Assembly (NCBI RefSeq): GCF_000702205.1
Contig: NZ_JNKW01000001.1
Span: 62,001 to 126,000 of the forward strand
Direction of reading: 5' to 3'
From: Lachnospira multipara LB2003
Lineage (GTDB): Bacteria > Bacillota > Clostridia > Lachnospirales > Lachnospiraceae
DNA: 64,000 nt
The notes below the pieces were generated by a model. That model was not told the DNA's origin and did not search any database. It saw only the letters and a program-made list of their open reading frames with translations. The position numbers and the translations under genes were made by a program. This document shows positions 47,140-56,847 of this stretch, one piece after another. The first letter of the stretch is position 1. The number at the start of each line of letters is the position of its first letter.

Positions 47140-48882
47140 ATGAAGGTTAGTAAATTAGTAGGCGTAAGATTTAAAGAAAGACCAGCTGATTGCGTAATTG
47201 ATAGTCACGCATTTTCAGTAAGAGGTGGTTATGTAAAGCAGGTATCTAACGGTATTTTTTCACTTTATACACCAATGAAGAAGGTTACACAAAATATTGA
47301 AAAAATCATTCGTCAGGAAATGGATGCTGTTGATTCACAGGAAGTTATGTTCCCTGTTGTATTACCAGGTTCTTTATGGGAAGAATCAGGAAGATATCAG
47401 TCAGTAGGTGACGAACTTCTTAGATTTAATGATAGAAATGGTACACCAATGGTACTTGGTATGACTCATGAAGAGGCTGCTGTACATCTTGCAAGAGAAT
47501 ATGGTCGTACATATAAGAATTATCCATTCTCTATTTATCAGATTCAGACAAAGTATCGTGATGAGGCTAGACCACGTGCAGGTCTTATCCGTGTTAGAGA
47601 ATTTACAATGAAGGATGCATATTCATTCCATACATCTCAAGAAGACCTTGAAAAATACTATGATAAGATGACTAATGCTTACTTTAGAATTTTCCAGAGA
47701 ATGGGTATTCCTGAAGTTATTGCTGTTAAGTCTGATTCAGGTATGATTGGTGGTAGCGTATCACATGAATATATGCTTCTTGCTGATTGTGGTGAAGATT
47801 CAATCGTACTTTGTGATGAGTGTGGTTTCTCAGCTAATATGGAAGCTGCTGATACAATTGTTGATAACAGTGGATGCTCAGCTATGGCTGAACTTAAAAA
47901 GGTTCATACACCTGACTGCAAGACAATTGAAGATGTATGCAAATTCCTTAATGCTAAGGTTGAAGAATCTTGTAAGGCTGTTATGTATCAGATTAATGCT
48001 ACAGATGAATATGTTGTAGTATTTACTCGTGGTGATTACGAAGTTAATGAAACTAAGCTTACAAATCTTCTTAATGAGAAGGTTCATCCAGCTGATGTTA
48101 CAGTTGATAGTGGTCTTGTTGCTGGATTCTGTGGCCCTTATAAGATTACAGATAAGTGCAGAGTTATTTATGATAAGTCACTTGAAGGTATTGAGAATTT
48201 AGTTTGTGGTGCTAATGAAGTTGATTATCACTACACAGGCCTTAATATTAAGAGAGATATTGGCGATGTTGAATATGTTGATGTTTCTAAGATTCAGGAT
48301 GGCGGTATTTGCCCAGTTTGTGGTAAGAAGAAGATTAGAATTAGTCGTGGTATTGAAGCTGGTAACATCTTCCAGCTTGGTACAAAGTATACAGAAAGCA
48401 TGAATATGACTTACACTGCTGAGGATGGTAGTGAGAAGACTCCTATTATGGGTTGTTATGGTATTGGTGTTGGTCGTGCTGCAGCTTGTATTATGGAAGC
48501 TCATCATGATGATTATGGTCCAATTTGGCCAATTTCTGTAGCTCCTTGGAAGGTTCATATCTGCTGTATGAGAGTTGATGATGCTGATTGTAAGGCTACA
48601 ACAGATGCAATCTATGAGAAGTTAGAATCAATGGGAATTGATGTACTTTATGATGATAGAGATGTTCGCGCTGGTGCTATGTTTGCTGATGCTGACTTAC
48701 TTGGTGCTCCAATCCGTGTAACAGTTGGTCCTAAGGCACTTAAAAATGGCGAAATCGAACTTTCAACAAGAGATAAGAGCGTTTCTCTTAAGGTTCCTAA
48801 GGATGATATCATTGATGAAATTAAGAAGCTTTATGACAAGTTATATGAAGATATTAATTCTAAGGTTAGTGATAGAATCTAA
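47140..48882 (+). CDS. proS: Prolyl-tRNA synthetase
   Basis: 580 aa bacterial-type ProRS. Class II motifs: GIFSLYTPMKKVTQNIEKII (motif 1 region), TKYRDEARPRAGLIRVREFT (motif 2) and GCYGIGVGRAAACIMEAHHD (motif 3). Between them (about 225-385) is an editing INS domain of the YbaK type (VEESCKAVMYQINATDEYVV), and the anticodon-binding domain is at the C-terminus. Attaches proline to tRNA-Pro. ATG 47140 has GGAGG at 47130; the ATG at 47128 would leave no RBS. Controlled by the T-box upstream. Codon bias is high. Confidence 0.95.
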   Translation: MKVSKLVGVRFKERPADCVIDSHAFSVRGGYVKQVSNGIFSLYTPMKKVTQNIEKIIRQEMDAVDSQEVMFPVVLPGSLWEESGRYQSVGDELLRFNDRNGTPMVLGMTHEEAAVHLAREYGRTYKNYPFSIYQIQTKYRDEARPRAGLIRVREFTMKDAYSFHTSQEDLEKYYDKMTNAYFRIFQRMGIPEVIAVKSDSGMIGGSVSHEYMLLADCGEDSIVLCDECGFSANMEAADTIVDNSGCSAMAELKKVHTPDCKTIEDVCKFLNAKVEESCKAVMYQINATDEYVVVFTRGDYEVNETKLTNLLNEKVHPADVTVDSGLVAGFCGPYKITDKCRVIYDKSLEGIENLVCGANEVDYHYTGLNIKRDIGDVEYVDVSKIQDGGICPVCGKKKIRISRGIEAGNIFQLGTKYTESMNMTYTAEDGSEKTPIMGCYGIGVGRAAACIMEAHHDDYGPIWPISVAPWKVHICCMRVDDADCKATTDAIYEKLESMGIDVLYDDRDVRAGAMFADADLLGAPIRVTVGPKALKNGEIELSTRDKSVSLKVPKDDIIDEIKKLYDKLYEDINSKVSDRI

Positions 48883-48942
48883 TTAACTTTGACATGAGGA
48901 ATTAAAAGTAAACTCCTTATGTTAGCTTTATGGTTCACAATT

Positions 48943-48975
48943 AAAAGCAGCCGTAAATTTGCGGCTGCTTTTTTA
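48943..48975 (+). terminator. Terminator after proS
   Basis: AAAGCAGCCG pairs with CGGCTGCTTT, followed by TTTT. Confidence 0.88.
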
Positions 48976-48992
48976 TAAAGGAGGAATGGCAT

Positions 48993-51368
48993 TTGAATTT
49001 ACAAGATTTAGAGTTAGGTAAAATGGCCACAATTAAAAGTGTTGGTGGAAGTGGAGCTCTTCGTCAACATTTCCTTGATATGGGACTTATTCCAGGTACT
49101 GATATTACATTGCTTAAATATGCACCTTTGGGCGACCCTATGGTTTTATTAGTTACAGACTATGAATTATCAATTCGATTAGCTGATGCAAGTAATATTG
49201 AAATTGAGAATGTTAGGGATAAGGATGAGGATTATAAAAGAACAGTTAATAGTAAATACAAAGAAATTTCCCATCCAGCTATAGGTGAGAAATCTCAGGT
49301 TAATGAAGATAATAAGGATCATAATAAAGAAAAAACAAGCGTTAAGGCTAAAAATGAGAAACTTACCTTTGCCTTAGTTGGTAATCAAAATTCGGGTAAG
49401 ACAACGCTTTTTAATAGATTAACAGGTTCAAATCAACATGTTGGTAATTTCCCGGGAGTAACTGTAGATAGAAAAAGTGGCCAGATTAAGGGCTATCCTA
49501 ATACAGAGGTTGTAGATTTACCTGGTATTTATTCTCTATCTCCTTATACAAGCGAGGAAATTGTATCTAGAGAATTTGTTATAAAAGAAAAGCCATCTGC
49601 AATTATTAATATTGTGGATGCTACTAATATAGAGCGAAATCTCTATTTAACTATGCAGCTTTTAGAACTTGATGTTCCTGTTGTTATTGCCCTTAATATG
49701 ATGGATGAAATGAATGGTAATGGTGGCTCTGTAAATATAAATCTCCTAGAGGAACTTATTCAGGTTCCGGTTGTACCTATTTCTGCTGCCAAAAATCAAG
49801 GTATTGAGGAATTAATAAAGCATGCTATTCACATTGCAAAATACAACGAAAAACCAGGACGTAAGGATTTTTGTAGTGAAGATGACTTTGGTGGTGCAGT
49901 TCATAGAGCAATTCATTCAATTATGAGTTTAATTGAAGATCATTCTAAAAAAAGTGGAATTCCTGCTCGATTTGCAGCTAGTAAATTAATTGAAGGAGAT
50001 AAACTTGTTATCGAGGCTCTAAACTTACATAGTTCTGATAAATTAGCAATTGGTTCAATTGTTTCGCAGATGGAAAGTGAGAGAAATCTTGATAGGGCAG
50101 CAGCTATTGCTGATATGCGATTTAGGTTTATTAGAAGAGTCTGTCATGAAACTGTAATTAAGCCAAAGGAAAGCAAAGAACATGAAAGAAGTAAGAAATT
50201 AGATAAGATTTTTACTGGTAAGTGGACTGCTATTCCTGTGTTTGTGGGAATTATGGCTTTGATTTTTTATTTAACCTTTAATGTAATTGGAGCAGGCCTT
50301 CAGGAATTACTAGCAAAGTTAATTGAAATAATAACTGATAAAGTTGATGTAATCCTTACAAATTCAGGGGTTGCAGCACCTATTCATTCCCTTATTATTG
50401 ATGCTATATTTGAAGGTGTTGGTACTGTGCTTAGTTTTGTGCCTATTATTGTGGTATTATACTTCTTCTTATCAATTCTAGAAGACAGTGGCTATATGGC
50501 AAGAGTTGCCTTCTTTATGGATAAGATATTAAGAAAACTTGGTCTTTCAGGTAGAAGTATTGTGCCTTTACTTATTGGCTTTGGTTGTAGTGTTCCTGCG
50601 GTTATGTCTACAAGAACACTTCCATCAGAAAGAGATAGAAAAATGACACAGCTTCTTATACCTTTTATGAGTTGTAGTGCTAAGATGCCTATTTATGCCT
50701 TCTTTGCATCGGCATTTTTCCCAGGCAAGGCAGCCCTTGTAATGGTTATGCTTTATTTTATAGGAATTATTATGGCTATAGTTGTGGCTGTAATTGGTAA
50801 ATATACTGTATTTAAGGGTGAGGCAGTACCTTTTGTTATGGAGCTTCCAAATTACCGCATGCCAGGTATTAAAAATGTTGTCATGCTTTTATGGGATAAG
50901 GCTAAGGACTTTATTATGCGTGCCTTTACTGTAATTTTTATTGGTACTATTGTAGTTTGGTTTTTACAAAACTTTAACCCATATTTCCATTTAGTTACTA
51001 ATCAGGAAGATAGTATATTAGCCCTTGTAGCTGGTTTTATTGCACCTATTTTTATTCCATTAGGATTTGGTACTTGGAAGATGGTTACTTCCCTTATTTC
51101 AGGTTTCCTAGCTAAGGAAAGTGTTGTTTCTATGCTTTCTGTGCTATTTGGAGGAATTGAAGGGGTTAGAAGTCAAATGTCTAACTTAACTGCATTTACC
51201 TTCCTTGTATTCTGTCTTTTATATACTCCATGTGTTGCAGCTGTTGCATCAATTAAGAGAGAATCAGGTGGAAAAGCTGCCATATTTATGGTTTTATTTC
51301 AATGCGTAGTTGCTTATTTAATAGCACTTATAATTCATACAGTTGGTTTAGTTATTGGCTTACATTAA
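48993..51368 (+). CDS. feoB: Ferrous iron transporter, FeoA-FeoB fusion
   Basis: 791 aa. Residues 1-75 are a FeoA SH3-like domain (SALRQHFLDMGLIPGTDITL, with GG-SG before it), then a charged linker to about 120, then the FeoB G domain (G1 VGNQNSGKTTLFNRLTG, G3 DLPGIYSLSPYTSEE, G4 ALNMMDEM) and a membrane part with two Gate motifs (LIGFGCSVPAVMSTRTLPSE, then the second one around FLVFCLLYTPCVAAVASIKR). Imports Fe2+. Start is TTG with AAAGGAGG upstream; no in-frame ATG fits. Fusion of FeoA to FeoB is common in Clostridia. Confidence 0.95.
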   Translation: MNLQDLELGKMATIKSVGGSGALRQHFLDMGLIPGTDITLLKYAPLGDPMVLLVTDYELSIRLADASNIEIENVRDKDEDYKRTVNSKYKEISHPAIGEKSQVNEDNKDHNKEKTSVKAKNEKLTFALVGNQNSGKTTLFNRLTGSNQHVGNFPGVTVDRKSGQIKGYPNTEVVDLPGIYSLSPYTSEEIVSREFVIKEKPSAIINIVDATNIERNLYLTMQLLELDVPVVIALNMMDEMNGNGGSVNINLLEELIQVPVVPISAAKNQGIEELIKHAIHIAKYNEKPGRKDFCSEDDFGGAVHRAIHSIMSLIEDHSKKSGIPARFAASKLIEGDKLVIEALNLHSSDKLAIGSIVSQMESERNLDRAAAIADMRFRFIRRVCHETVIKPKESKEHERSKKLDKIFTGKWTAIPVFVGIMALIFYLTFNVIGAGLQELLAKLIEIITDKVDVILTNSGVAAPIHSLIIDAIFEGVGTVLSFVPIIVVLYFFLSILEDSGYMARVAFFMDKILRKLGLSGRSIVPLLIGFGCSVPAVMSTRTLPSERDRKMTQLLIPFMSCSAKMPIYAFFASAFFPGKAALVMVMLYFIGIIMAIVVAVIGKYTVFKGEAVPFVMELPNYRMPGIKNVVMLLWDKAKDFIMRAFTVIFIGTIVVWFLQNFNPYFHLVTNQEDSILALVAGFIAPIFIPLGFGTWKMVTSLISGFLAKESVVSMLSVLFGGIEGVRSQMSNLTAFTFLVFCLLYTPCVAAVASIKRESGGKAAIFMVLFQCVVAYLIALIIHTVGLVIGLH

Positions 51369-51376
51369 TATAAATA

Positions 51377-51430
51377 AAACATTCGATATGCATATTATAA
51401 AGACTAAATTTTGCATATCGAATGTTTTTT
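51377..51430 (+). terminator. Terminator after feoB
   Basis: AAACATTCGATATGCA pairs with TGCATATCGAATGTTT; T residues follow. Confidence 0.88.
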
Positions 51431-51516
51431 AATTTAATAAGATTAAAATAAAGAATAATGCATTTAATTGTGTTATAATAATACTATAATTTTGGAATTA
51501 TAATTTGGGAGGTTTT

Positions 51517-52875
51517 ATGGAGTTTTTAAGGGCAAATCAGCTTAATTTAATGTTGCTTTTAAGTGGTTCTTGTTGTGCATTGTCTTTATTAGTTATTTTT
51601 TCTAAGGCTATTCCATTTAACAGGAGAATGGCATTGCTTCTATTAGAATTAAGCTGTGTGGTTTTGCTTTTATCAGATAGATTTGCATATATTTATAGAG
51701 GTGATGTGTCCAATAAAGGATACATAATGGCTAGAGTATGTAATTTTTTGGTGTTTGCCTTTAGCTTACTAATTCAATTTTCTTTTACTTGGGTTTTAAA
51801 AAACTTATATAGAACCGTTAATTATCCCAATAAAATGAATAGAATTACCTTAAGAATATGTGATTTTCTTTTTATATTAGGTGAGGCATTAGTTTTGATT
51901 TCGCAATTTACGGGTCTTTATTATGTTTTTGATGCATATAACAGATATGAAAGATCTAACGATATTGCAGTTAGTTATGTTATTTCTACACTAATTATGC
52001 TTTTACAGCTATTTTTCATTATAAGAAATAAGCGCAATTTAAGCATAAAGATGTTTGTAACATTAATTGCATTTACAGTAGTGCCTTTAATTGCAACAAT
52101 AGCCCAAATATTCTTGTATGGATTATCATTAACTAATATTTCTGTTGTGGGAATGGCAGTGCTACTATATGTATTTACCTTGCTTGATATTAATGAACAG
52201 ATAGAAGATGCTAAGATTAAAGAAATCAATATTCTAAAGAGCGAGCAAGAAAAAATGCAAATGATGTTTGAGCAGACATCGAAAGCTCTAGCAAGTGCTA
52301 TTGATGCCAAGGATGAATATACACATGGACATTCAAGGAGAGTTGCTAAATATTCTGAACTTATTGCTAAAAATGCTGGTAAAACTATTGAGGAGTGTCA
52401 AAGGGTATATTATGCTGCACTTTTACATGATGTGGGCAAAATTGGTATACCTGATCATATTATTAATAAGACTGGAAAACTAACTAAAGAAGAATATGAA
52501 ATTATAAAGCAGCATACATCTATTGGTAGTCAGATTCTTTCAAGTATAAGTAGCACACCTTATTTAAGCCTTGGTGCGAGATATCATCATGAAAGATATG
52601 ATGGAAATGGATATCCAGAAGGTTTATCTGGTAAGAATATACCTGAAATAGCAAGAATAATAGCTGTTGCTGATGCATATGATACCATGACTTCTAAGAG
52701 AAGCTATAGAGCACCTCTAGCTAAGCAGCTTGTAAGAGAAGAGATTATAAAGGGCTCGGGAACACAGTTTGATCCTGAATTTGCAAGGATTATGATTTTT
52801 TTAATGGATTTGGATAAGGATTTTAAGATGCATGAACCGGATGCTCTTTATTTAGTTGGTAATAAGGAAGCGTAA
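51517..52875 (+). CDS. HD-GYP domain protein (c-di-GMP phosphodiesterase) with membrane sensor
   Basis: 452 aa. Seven membrane helices (about 10-215) form a 7TM histidine-kinase-type sensor, then a coiled linker (DAKIKEINILKSEQEKMQMM) and the HD-GYP domain: HGHSRRVAKYSELIAKNAG, the metal pair LLHDVGKIGIPDHIINK, ARYHHERYDGNGYPEG (the GYP motif), and AVADAYDTMTSKRSYR. It hydrolyses c-di-GMP. Start ATG 51517 after GGGAGG. Next gene, 45 bp downstream, is a diguanylate cyclase: opposing activities in one transcript. Confidence 0.9.
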   Translation: MEFLRANQLNLMLLLSGSCCALSLLVIFSKAIPFNRRMALLLLELSCVVLLLSDRFAYIYRGDVSNKGYIMARVCNFLVFAFSLLIQFSFTWVLKNLYRTVNYPNKMNRITLRICDFLFILGEALVLISQFTGLYYVFDAYNRYERSNDIAVSYVISTLIMLLQLFFIIRNKRNLSIKMFVTLIAFTVVPLIATIAQIFLYGLSLTNISVVGMAVLLYVFTLLDINEQIEDAKIKEINILKSEQEKMQMMFEQTSKALASAIDAKDEYTHGHSRRVAKYSELIAKNAGKTIEECQRVYYAALLHDVGKIGIPDHIINKTGKLTKEEYEIIKQHTSIGSQILSSISSTPYLSLGARYHHERYDGNGYPEGLSGKNIPEIARIIAVADAYDTMTSKRSYRAPLAKQLVREEIIKGSGTQFDPEFARIMIFLMDLDKDFKMHEPDALYLVGNKEA

Positions 52876-52920
52876 GTTAGCATAAAAGTATACATATATT
52901 TATAAAATGTGGGGAATACA

Positions 52921-54018
52921 ATGGATAATAAGATTGAAGACTTAAGCTTTAAAGTGAAAGATTTACAAAGTGATAGTATTACGTATGGAAAAACATCCTT
53001 AGGGTTAATGTCTTTTCATATTGCCTTTTTGATATTCGACCTTATTTACGGATATACATTTATGGCTTTTATTAATTGCTTAAGTATTAGTTTTTATTTG
53101 GTTTTATATAAGCTATTTAAAGAATGCAAGACTAGAGTAAAACTTATACGCCTAGCTAAGAGTATTGTTTATGAGATTATGATTTATATGATATTCTCTA
53201 CTATGTTTTTTGGTTGGGATTGTGGCTATCAGTATTGGCTCTTTTCTATGTTTTGTTCTTATTTGTTTGCATATGTTGCACCTGATAGAACAGATGCCAT
53301 AAGAAGGGCTTCTACAGTATTTTTTATGTGTATATGTTTAGTTGCATTTGTTGGTTTATATATCATAACAAAATATGTACAATTGCCATACACAGCAAAG
53401 CAAGATGATGCAATAGTTGTGACTACATGTATAGTTAACGTAATACTTGTATTTGCAGCAATTGGCACATACAATAATGTTTATATAAGACAGATGGAAT
53501 ATAAATATAAGATGCTACATAATATTGCAGATTTTGACCAATTAACTGGACTTGGCAATAGATATTATATGAATGATGTATTGCTTGAAATTGAGAATAG
53601 CAGAATTAATAAACAAAATTTTTGCGTGGCAATGCTAGATATAGATTATTTTAAGTCGGTTAATGACTCTTATGGACATGATAAGGGTGATGAGGTCTTA
53701 AAAACTATTGGTAAGATATTAAACGAGAATCTTCCAGAGGGGGTTACTCCTGGTAGATGGGGTGGTGAGGAATTCTTAATTGTAGCCCAACCTGATATTT
53801 CTCTTGAAGAATTTGTAAACCTTCTTGAAATTATTAGGCTTAAAATCAAACAGGTGAAATTTTCTACAGGTGAAGTTGATAAGACTTTTAGTTGTACTAT
53901 TTCAGTTGGCGTTGCTCAGTATAATCCGAATTTATCAATACCTGATATAATAAAAAAGGCAGATGATAATCTTTATAAAGCTAAAAAACTTGGTAGAGAT
54001 AAATTGATCTACAGTTAA
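52921..54018 (+). CDS. Diguanylate cyclase with membrane domain
   Basis: 365 aa. Six membrane helices (about 30-195, e.g. LGLMSFHIAFLIFDLIYGYT, VVTTCIVNVILVFAAIGTYN) lead to a GGDEF domain with ADFDQLTGLGNRYYMND, AMLDIDYFKSVNDSYGHDKG and the active site GRWGGEEFLIVAQ. GGEEF is catalytically competent. It makes c-di-GMP, and the HD-GYP gene before it degrades it. ATG 52921 with TGGGGAATACA is used. Confidence 0.9.
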   Translation: MDNKIEDLSFKVKDLQSDSITYGKTSLGLMSFHIAFLIFDLIYGYTFMAFINCLSISFYLVLYKLFKECKTRVKLIRLAKSIVYEIMIYMIFSTMFFGWDCGYQYWLFSMFCSYLFAYVAPDRTDAIRRASTVFFMCICLVAFVGLYIITKYVQLPYTAKQDDAIVVTTCIVNVILVFAAIGTYNNVYIRQMEYKYKMLHNIADFDQLTGLGNRYYMNDVLLEIENSRINKQNFCVAMLDIDYFKSVNDSYGHDKGDEVLKTIGKILNENLPEGVTPGRWGGEEFLIVAQPDISLEEFVNLLEIIRLKIKQVKFSTGEVDKTFSCTISVGVAQYNPNLSIPDIIKKADDNLYKAKKLGRDKLIYS

Positions 54019-54075
54019 TCTAATTAGCGATTGATTAACATATAGATAAAACTAGAATATAGAATAAAGAATAAT

Positions 54076-54132
54076 AAAAAATCCCCATAAAGGTTAAGTA
54101 GTTTGGTTTTTGGTGCCTTTATGGGGATTTTT
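54076..54132. terminator. Bidirectional terminator between convergent genes
   Basis: AAAAATCCCCATAAAGG (54076-54092) pairs perfectly with CCTTTATGGGGATTTTT (54116-54132), with A/T tracts on both sides. Confidence 0.9.
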
Positions 54133-54181
54133 AATATTTATTTAAAGAGAAAACAAAAAATGTGTGTTAATTAATAGTTAA

Positions 54182-55444
54182 TTAACCGATAAGGATGTAC
54201 ATTAGCACAGCTATAATTGTACTTGTTAAACCAACTAAAGCTTCATAAGGGATGAGCTTCATTCTTGATTTAATTGACATTGATACTGAACCACCTGTGG
54301 CATGGAAGAATGAGCCATGTGGAAGAGAATCAATAACTGTAGAACCTGCATGAACCATAGCAGCTGCTGCTAATGCTGGAACACCACTTGCAATAAGTGT
54401 TGGTGCAAATGTCTGTGCTGCAATTGTAGCACCACTTGTTGTACTTGCTGTTGCACCGGCCATTAAAATACCAGAAAGCGGTGCTAATACAAATGCTGGC
54501 ATATTTAATACTTCTAGGAGATTGATTACATCGTACTGTAATGCTGAAGCCTTAATAATACCAGAAATAGTACCTGTACCTATTAAAAGAATAGATACGC
54601 CAATAACCTTAGATAAACCAAATTCTGTAATAGAAATTGTATCCTTAAAGTTACTTGTAACTAAAATACAAACTAAACCACCAACAGGAAGTGCTATTAA
54701 TGGATCAATTGTAATGCCAGCAATTGGTCTAAGGGCAAGAAGGATAATTACTACTAAAGGGCCTAATATAGCAGCAAGAAGGTTTGGTAACTTAACGTCT
54801 GATACTTCTATATCGCTATCTTCAACCATAAGACCATTCTTCTTCTTAGAAAGAAGAGATGCTAAAATAATTGTTACTACTAAAGCACAAAGTGCTGGAA
54901 TAATGTTTTTAATCATAAGTGAAGTTAAGTCAACGCCGAAAGCTTCACTAGCTGCAATAGTATTTGGGTTTGGTGAAATAATATTACCAGCTTTACCGCC
55001 ACCTATCATAGCTAATAAAAGGGATTCTTTTGAAATATTGGCTTTTTTGCCAATTGCAAGGGCGATAGGAGCAACTGTAATAACTGAAATATCAATAAAT
55101 ACACCTACTGCACAAATAATCATTGTAGCAATACTTACAGCGGCAACAGCACGTTTTTCACCTAATTTGTTTACGATTGTTTCTGCAATTTTTTGAGCAG
55201 AACCTGTCTTAATTAATGCACCAGCTAAAATACCGCTAGTCATAATTCTAAGAACAGATGACATCATGCCTGATGCACCTTTAACCATTGTGTCAACAGT
55301 AGTAGTTAAACCACCACCGCCAAGAAGTCCACCAATTAAAGCACCAAGTATAAGGCTGTATGCTGGATGAACTTTTTTTATAATTAATACGATTGCAATG
55401 GCAAGACCTATAAGGGCGCCGATTGTGTTAAAATCGTAAGTCAT
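54182..55444 (-). CDS. GntP-family permease (glycerate/gluconate type)
   Basis: 420 aa with 11-12 membrane helices. GntP/ion-transporter features: KKVHPAYSLILGALIGGLLG, DISVITVAPIALAIGKKANI, IGGGKAGNIISPNPNTIAAS and the C-terminal HAGSTVIDSLPHGSFFHATG. These transporters take up gluconate-type sugar acids with protons. The glycerate kinase gene before it on the same transcript (76 bp gap, RBS AGGAGG) indicates glycerate as probable substrate; that is inference from neighbourhood. Confidence 0.88.
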   Translation of the reverse strand: MTYDFNTIGALIGLAIAIVLIIKKVHPAYSLILGALIGGLLGGGGLTTTVDTMVKGASGMMSSVLRIMTSGILAGALIKTGSAQKIAETIVNKLGEKRAVAAVSIATMIICAVGVFIDISVITVAPIALAIGKKANISKESLLLAMIGGGKAGNIISPNPNTIAASEAFGVDLTSLMIKNIIPALCALVVTIILASLLSKKKNGLMVEDSDIEVSDVKLPNLLAAILGPLVVIILLALRPIAGITIDPLIALPVGGLVCILVTSNFKDTISITEFGLSKVIGVSILLIGTGTISGIIKASALQYDVINLLEVLNMPAFVLAPLSGILMAGATASTTSGATIAAQTFAPTLIASGVPALAAAAMVHAGSTVIDSLPHGSFFHATGGSVSMSIKSRMKLIPYEALVGLTSTIIAVLMYILIG

Positions 55445-55520
55445 AATAAAAACCTCCTAGTTTTTAAGCTAAAAACTTATATGTACATTAAATTTAAATA
55501 TAAAAGGGTTTTTCTTTTGT

Positions 55521-56660
55521 TTATTTTGCTATGCTCATACCTGCCTTAATGAATCTAAACATTCTAACAGCACCCTTGTAGTAGAGTTCTTCAGAACGCT
55601 CAATAGCTTCATCAAGTGACATTGGGGCATCAACAGTTGTCATTAGTGATACAATTCCTTCGTCAAAGATCTTCTCGGCATCTTTACCAAGACTTCCGCA
55701 TAAACCAATTGCTGGAATATTCTTCTTCTTAGCACGGTTACCAACACCCTGCATAACCTTACCGAAACAACTTTGCCAATCAGTACGACCTTCGCCAGTT
55801 ACGACTAAGTCTACACCTTCTAATCTTTCGTCAAAACGGATTAAATCAAGTACTGTGTCGATACCTGATTTCATCTCGCCATTTAAAAATACCTTTAAGG
55901 CAATTCCAAGTCCGCCGGCAGCACCAGCGCCCTGAATCTTGTCAGCATCAATGTTAAATTCTTTTTTAATTAAATCACGGTAATTAATCATGCCATTTTC
56001 GAGAATTGGAAGAATCTCTTTAGTTGCACCTTTCTGTGGACCGAAAGTATATGTGGCACCATTTTCACCGCAAAGAGGGTTTGTTACATCACACATAACT
56101 GTGATTTTTGTGTCTTTAAGACGGGAGTCAATACTAGTTGCATCAATAGTAACGATTTTATCTAAATCACGACCAAATCCTTCAACCTCGTTACCATCTT
56201 TGTCTAAAAATTTAACTCCAAGGGCTTTAGCACATCCGATACCACCGTCGTTTGTTGCGCTACCACCGATTGCGATAGAGATGTCTGTAAAACCTTTATC
56301 AAGAGCGTCTTTGATCATTTCGCCAGTACCAAGAGTTGTTGTATTAAGGGGATTACGCAACTCCTGCTTAACAAGAGGTAAACCTGAAGCAGCAGCCATT
56401 TCAATAACGGCTTTGTTACCGAACTTACCATAATAGCTCTTAATTTTATTCATTAATGGATCGTGTACTTCAACGTAGATTTTCTCGCCGTTCATAGCAT
56501 CAATAACTGAGTCAGTTGTACCTTCACCGCCGTCAGCTACTGAAACTCCTGAAAATTCTACATCTTCAAACACGTCTTTAGCAGCCTTTGAAAGAAGTTC
56601 TACTGTCTTAGAACTTGAAAGACTGCCTTTAAATGAATCTGAAGCAAATAATAGTTTCAT
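55521..56660 (-). CDS. glxK: Glycerate 2-kinase (type 2, GlxK/GarK family)
   Basis: 379 aa. Begins MKLLFASDSFKGSLSSSKTV, the family's first motif, with SVADGGEGTTDSVIDAM, FGNKAVIEMAAASGLPLV, AIGGSATNDGGIGCAKALGV, GAGAAGGLGIALKVFLNGEM and VVTGEGRTDWQSCFGKV. Phosphorylates D-glycerate, feeding it to glycolysis. The ATG at 56660 (minus strand) with AGGAAAGGACATTGT is used instead of a start 14 codons earlier. Forms an operon with the GntP permease, divergent from the CdaR-like regulator. Confidence 0.93.
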   Translation of the reverse strand: MKLLFASDSFKGSLSSSKTVELLSKAAKDVFEDVEFSGVSVADGGEGTTDSVIDAMNGEKIYVEVHDPLMNKIKSYYGKFGNKAVIEMAAASGLPLVKQELRNPLNTTTLGTGEMIKDALDKGFTDISIAIGGSATNDGGIGCAKALGVKFLDKDGNEVEGFGRDLDKIVTIDATSIDSRLKDTKITVMCDVTNPLCGENGATYTFGPQKGATKEILPILENGMINYRDLIKKEFNIDADKIQGAGAAGGLGIALKVFLNGEMKSGIDTVLDLIRFDERLEGVDLVVTGEGRTDWQSCFGKVMQGVGNRAKKKNIPAIGLCGSLGKDAEKIFDEGIVSLMTTVDAPMSLDEAIERSEELYYKGAVRMFRFIKAGMSIAK

Positions 56661-56847
56661 ACAATGTCCTTTCCTGAGTGTTTTTAAAGGGATAATTATC
56701 ACTCAAGTTTTTTAAAAGCCTAACTAAATTGTAAGACTGATATTATATTAACATTATGACTTCTTATTTAATATGTTAGGTGTAACATTTTAAATAGGAT
56801 AAGAGTGTGTTATAATTGTTATAAATAACAAATTGATTGGAGACAAT

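Noticed and set aside
54522-55196. 224-codon + strand frame opposite the GntP gene
   Set aside because: Antisense shadow of a clear transporter gene; no RBS and no protein-like composition.
55990-56433. 147-codon + strand frame opposite the glycerate kinase gene
   Set aside because: Antisense shadow; codon use mirrors the kinase frame.
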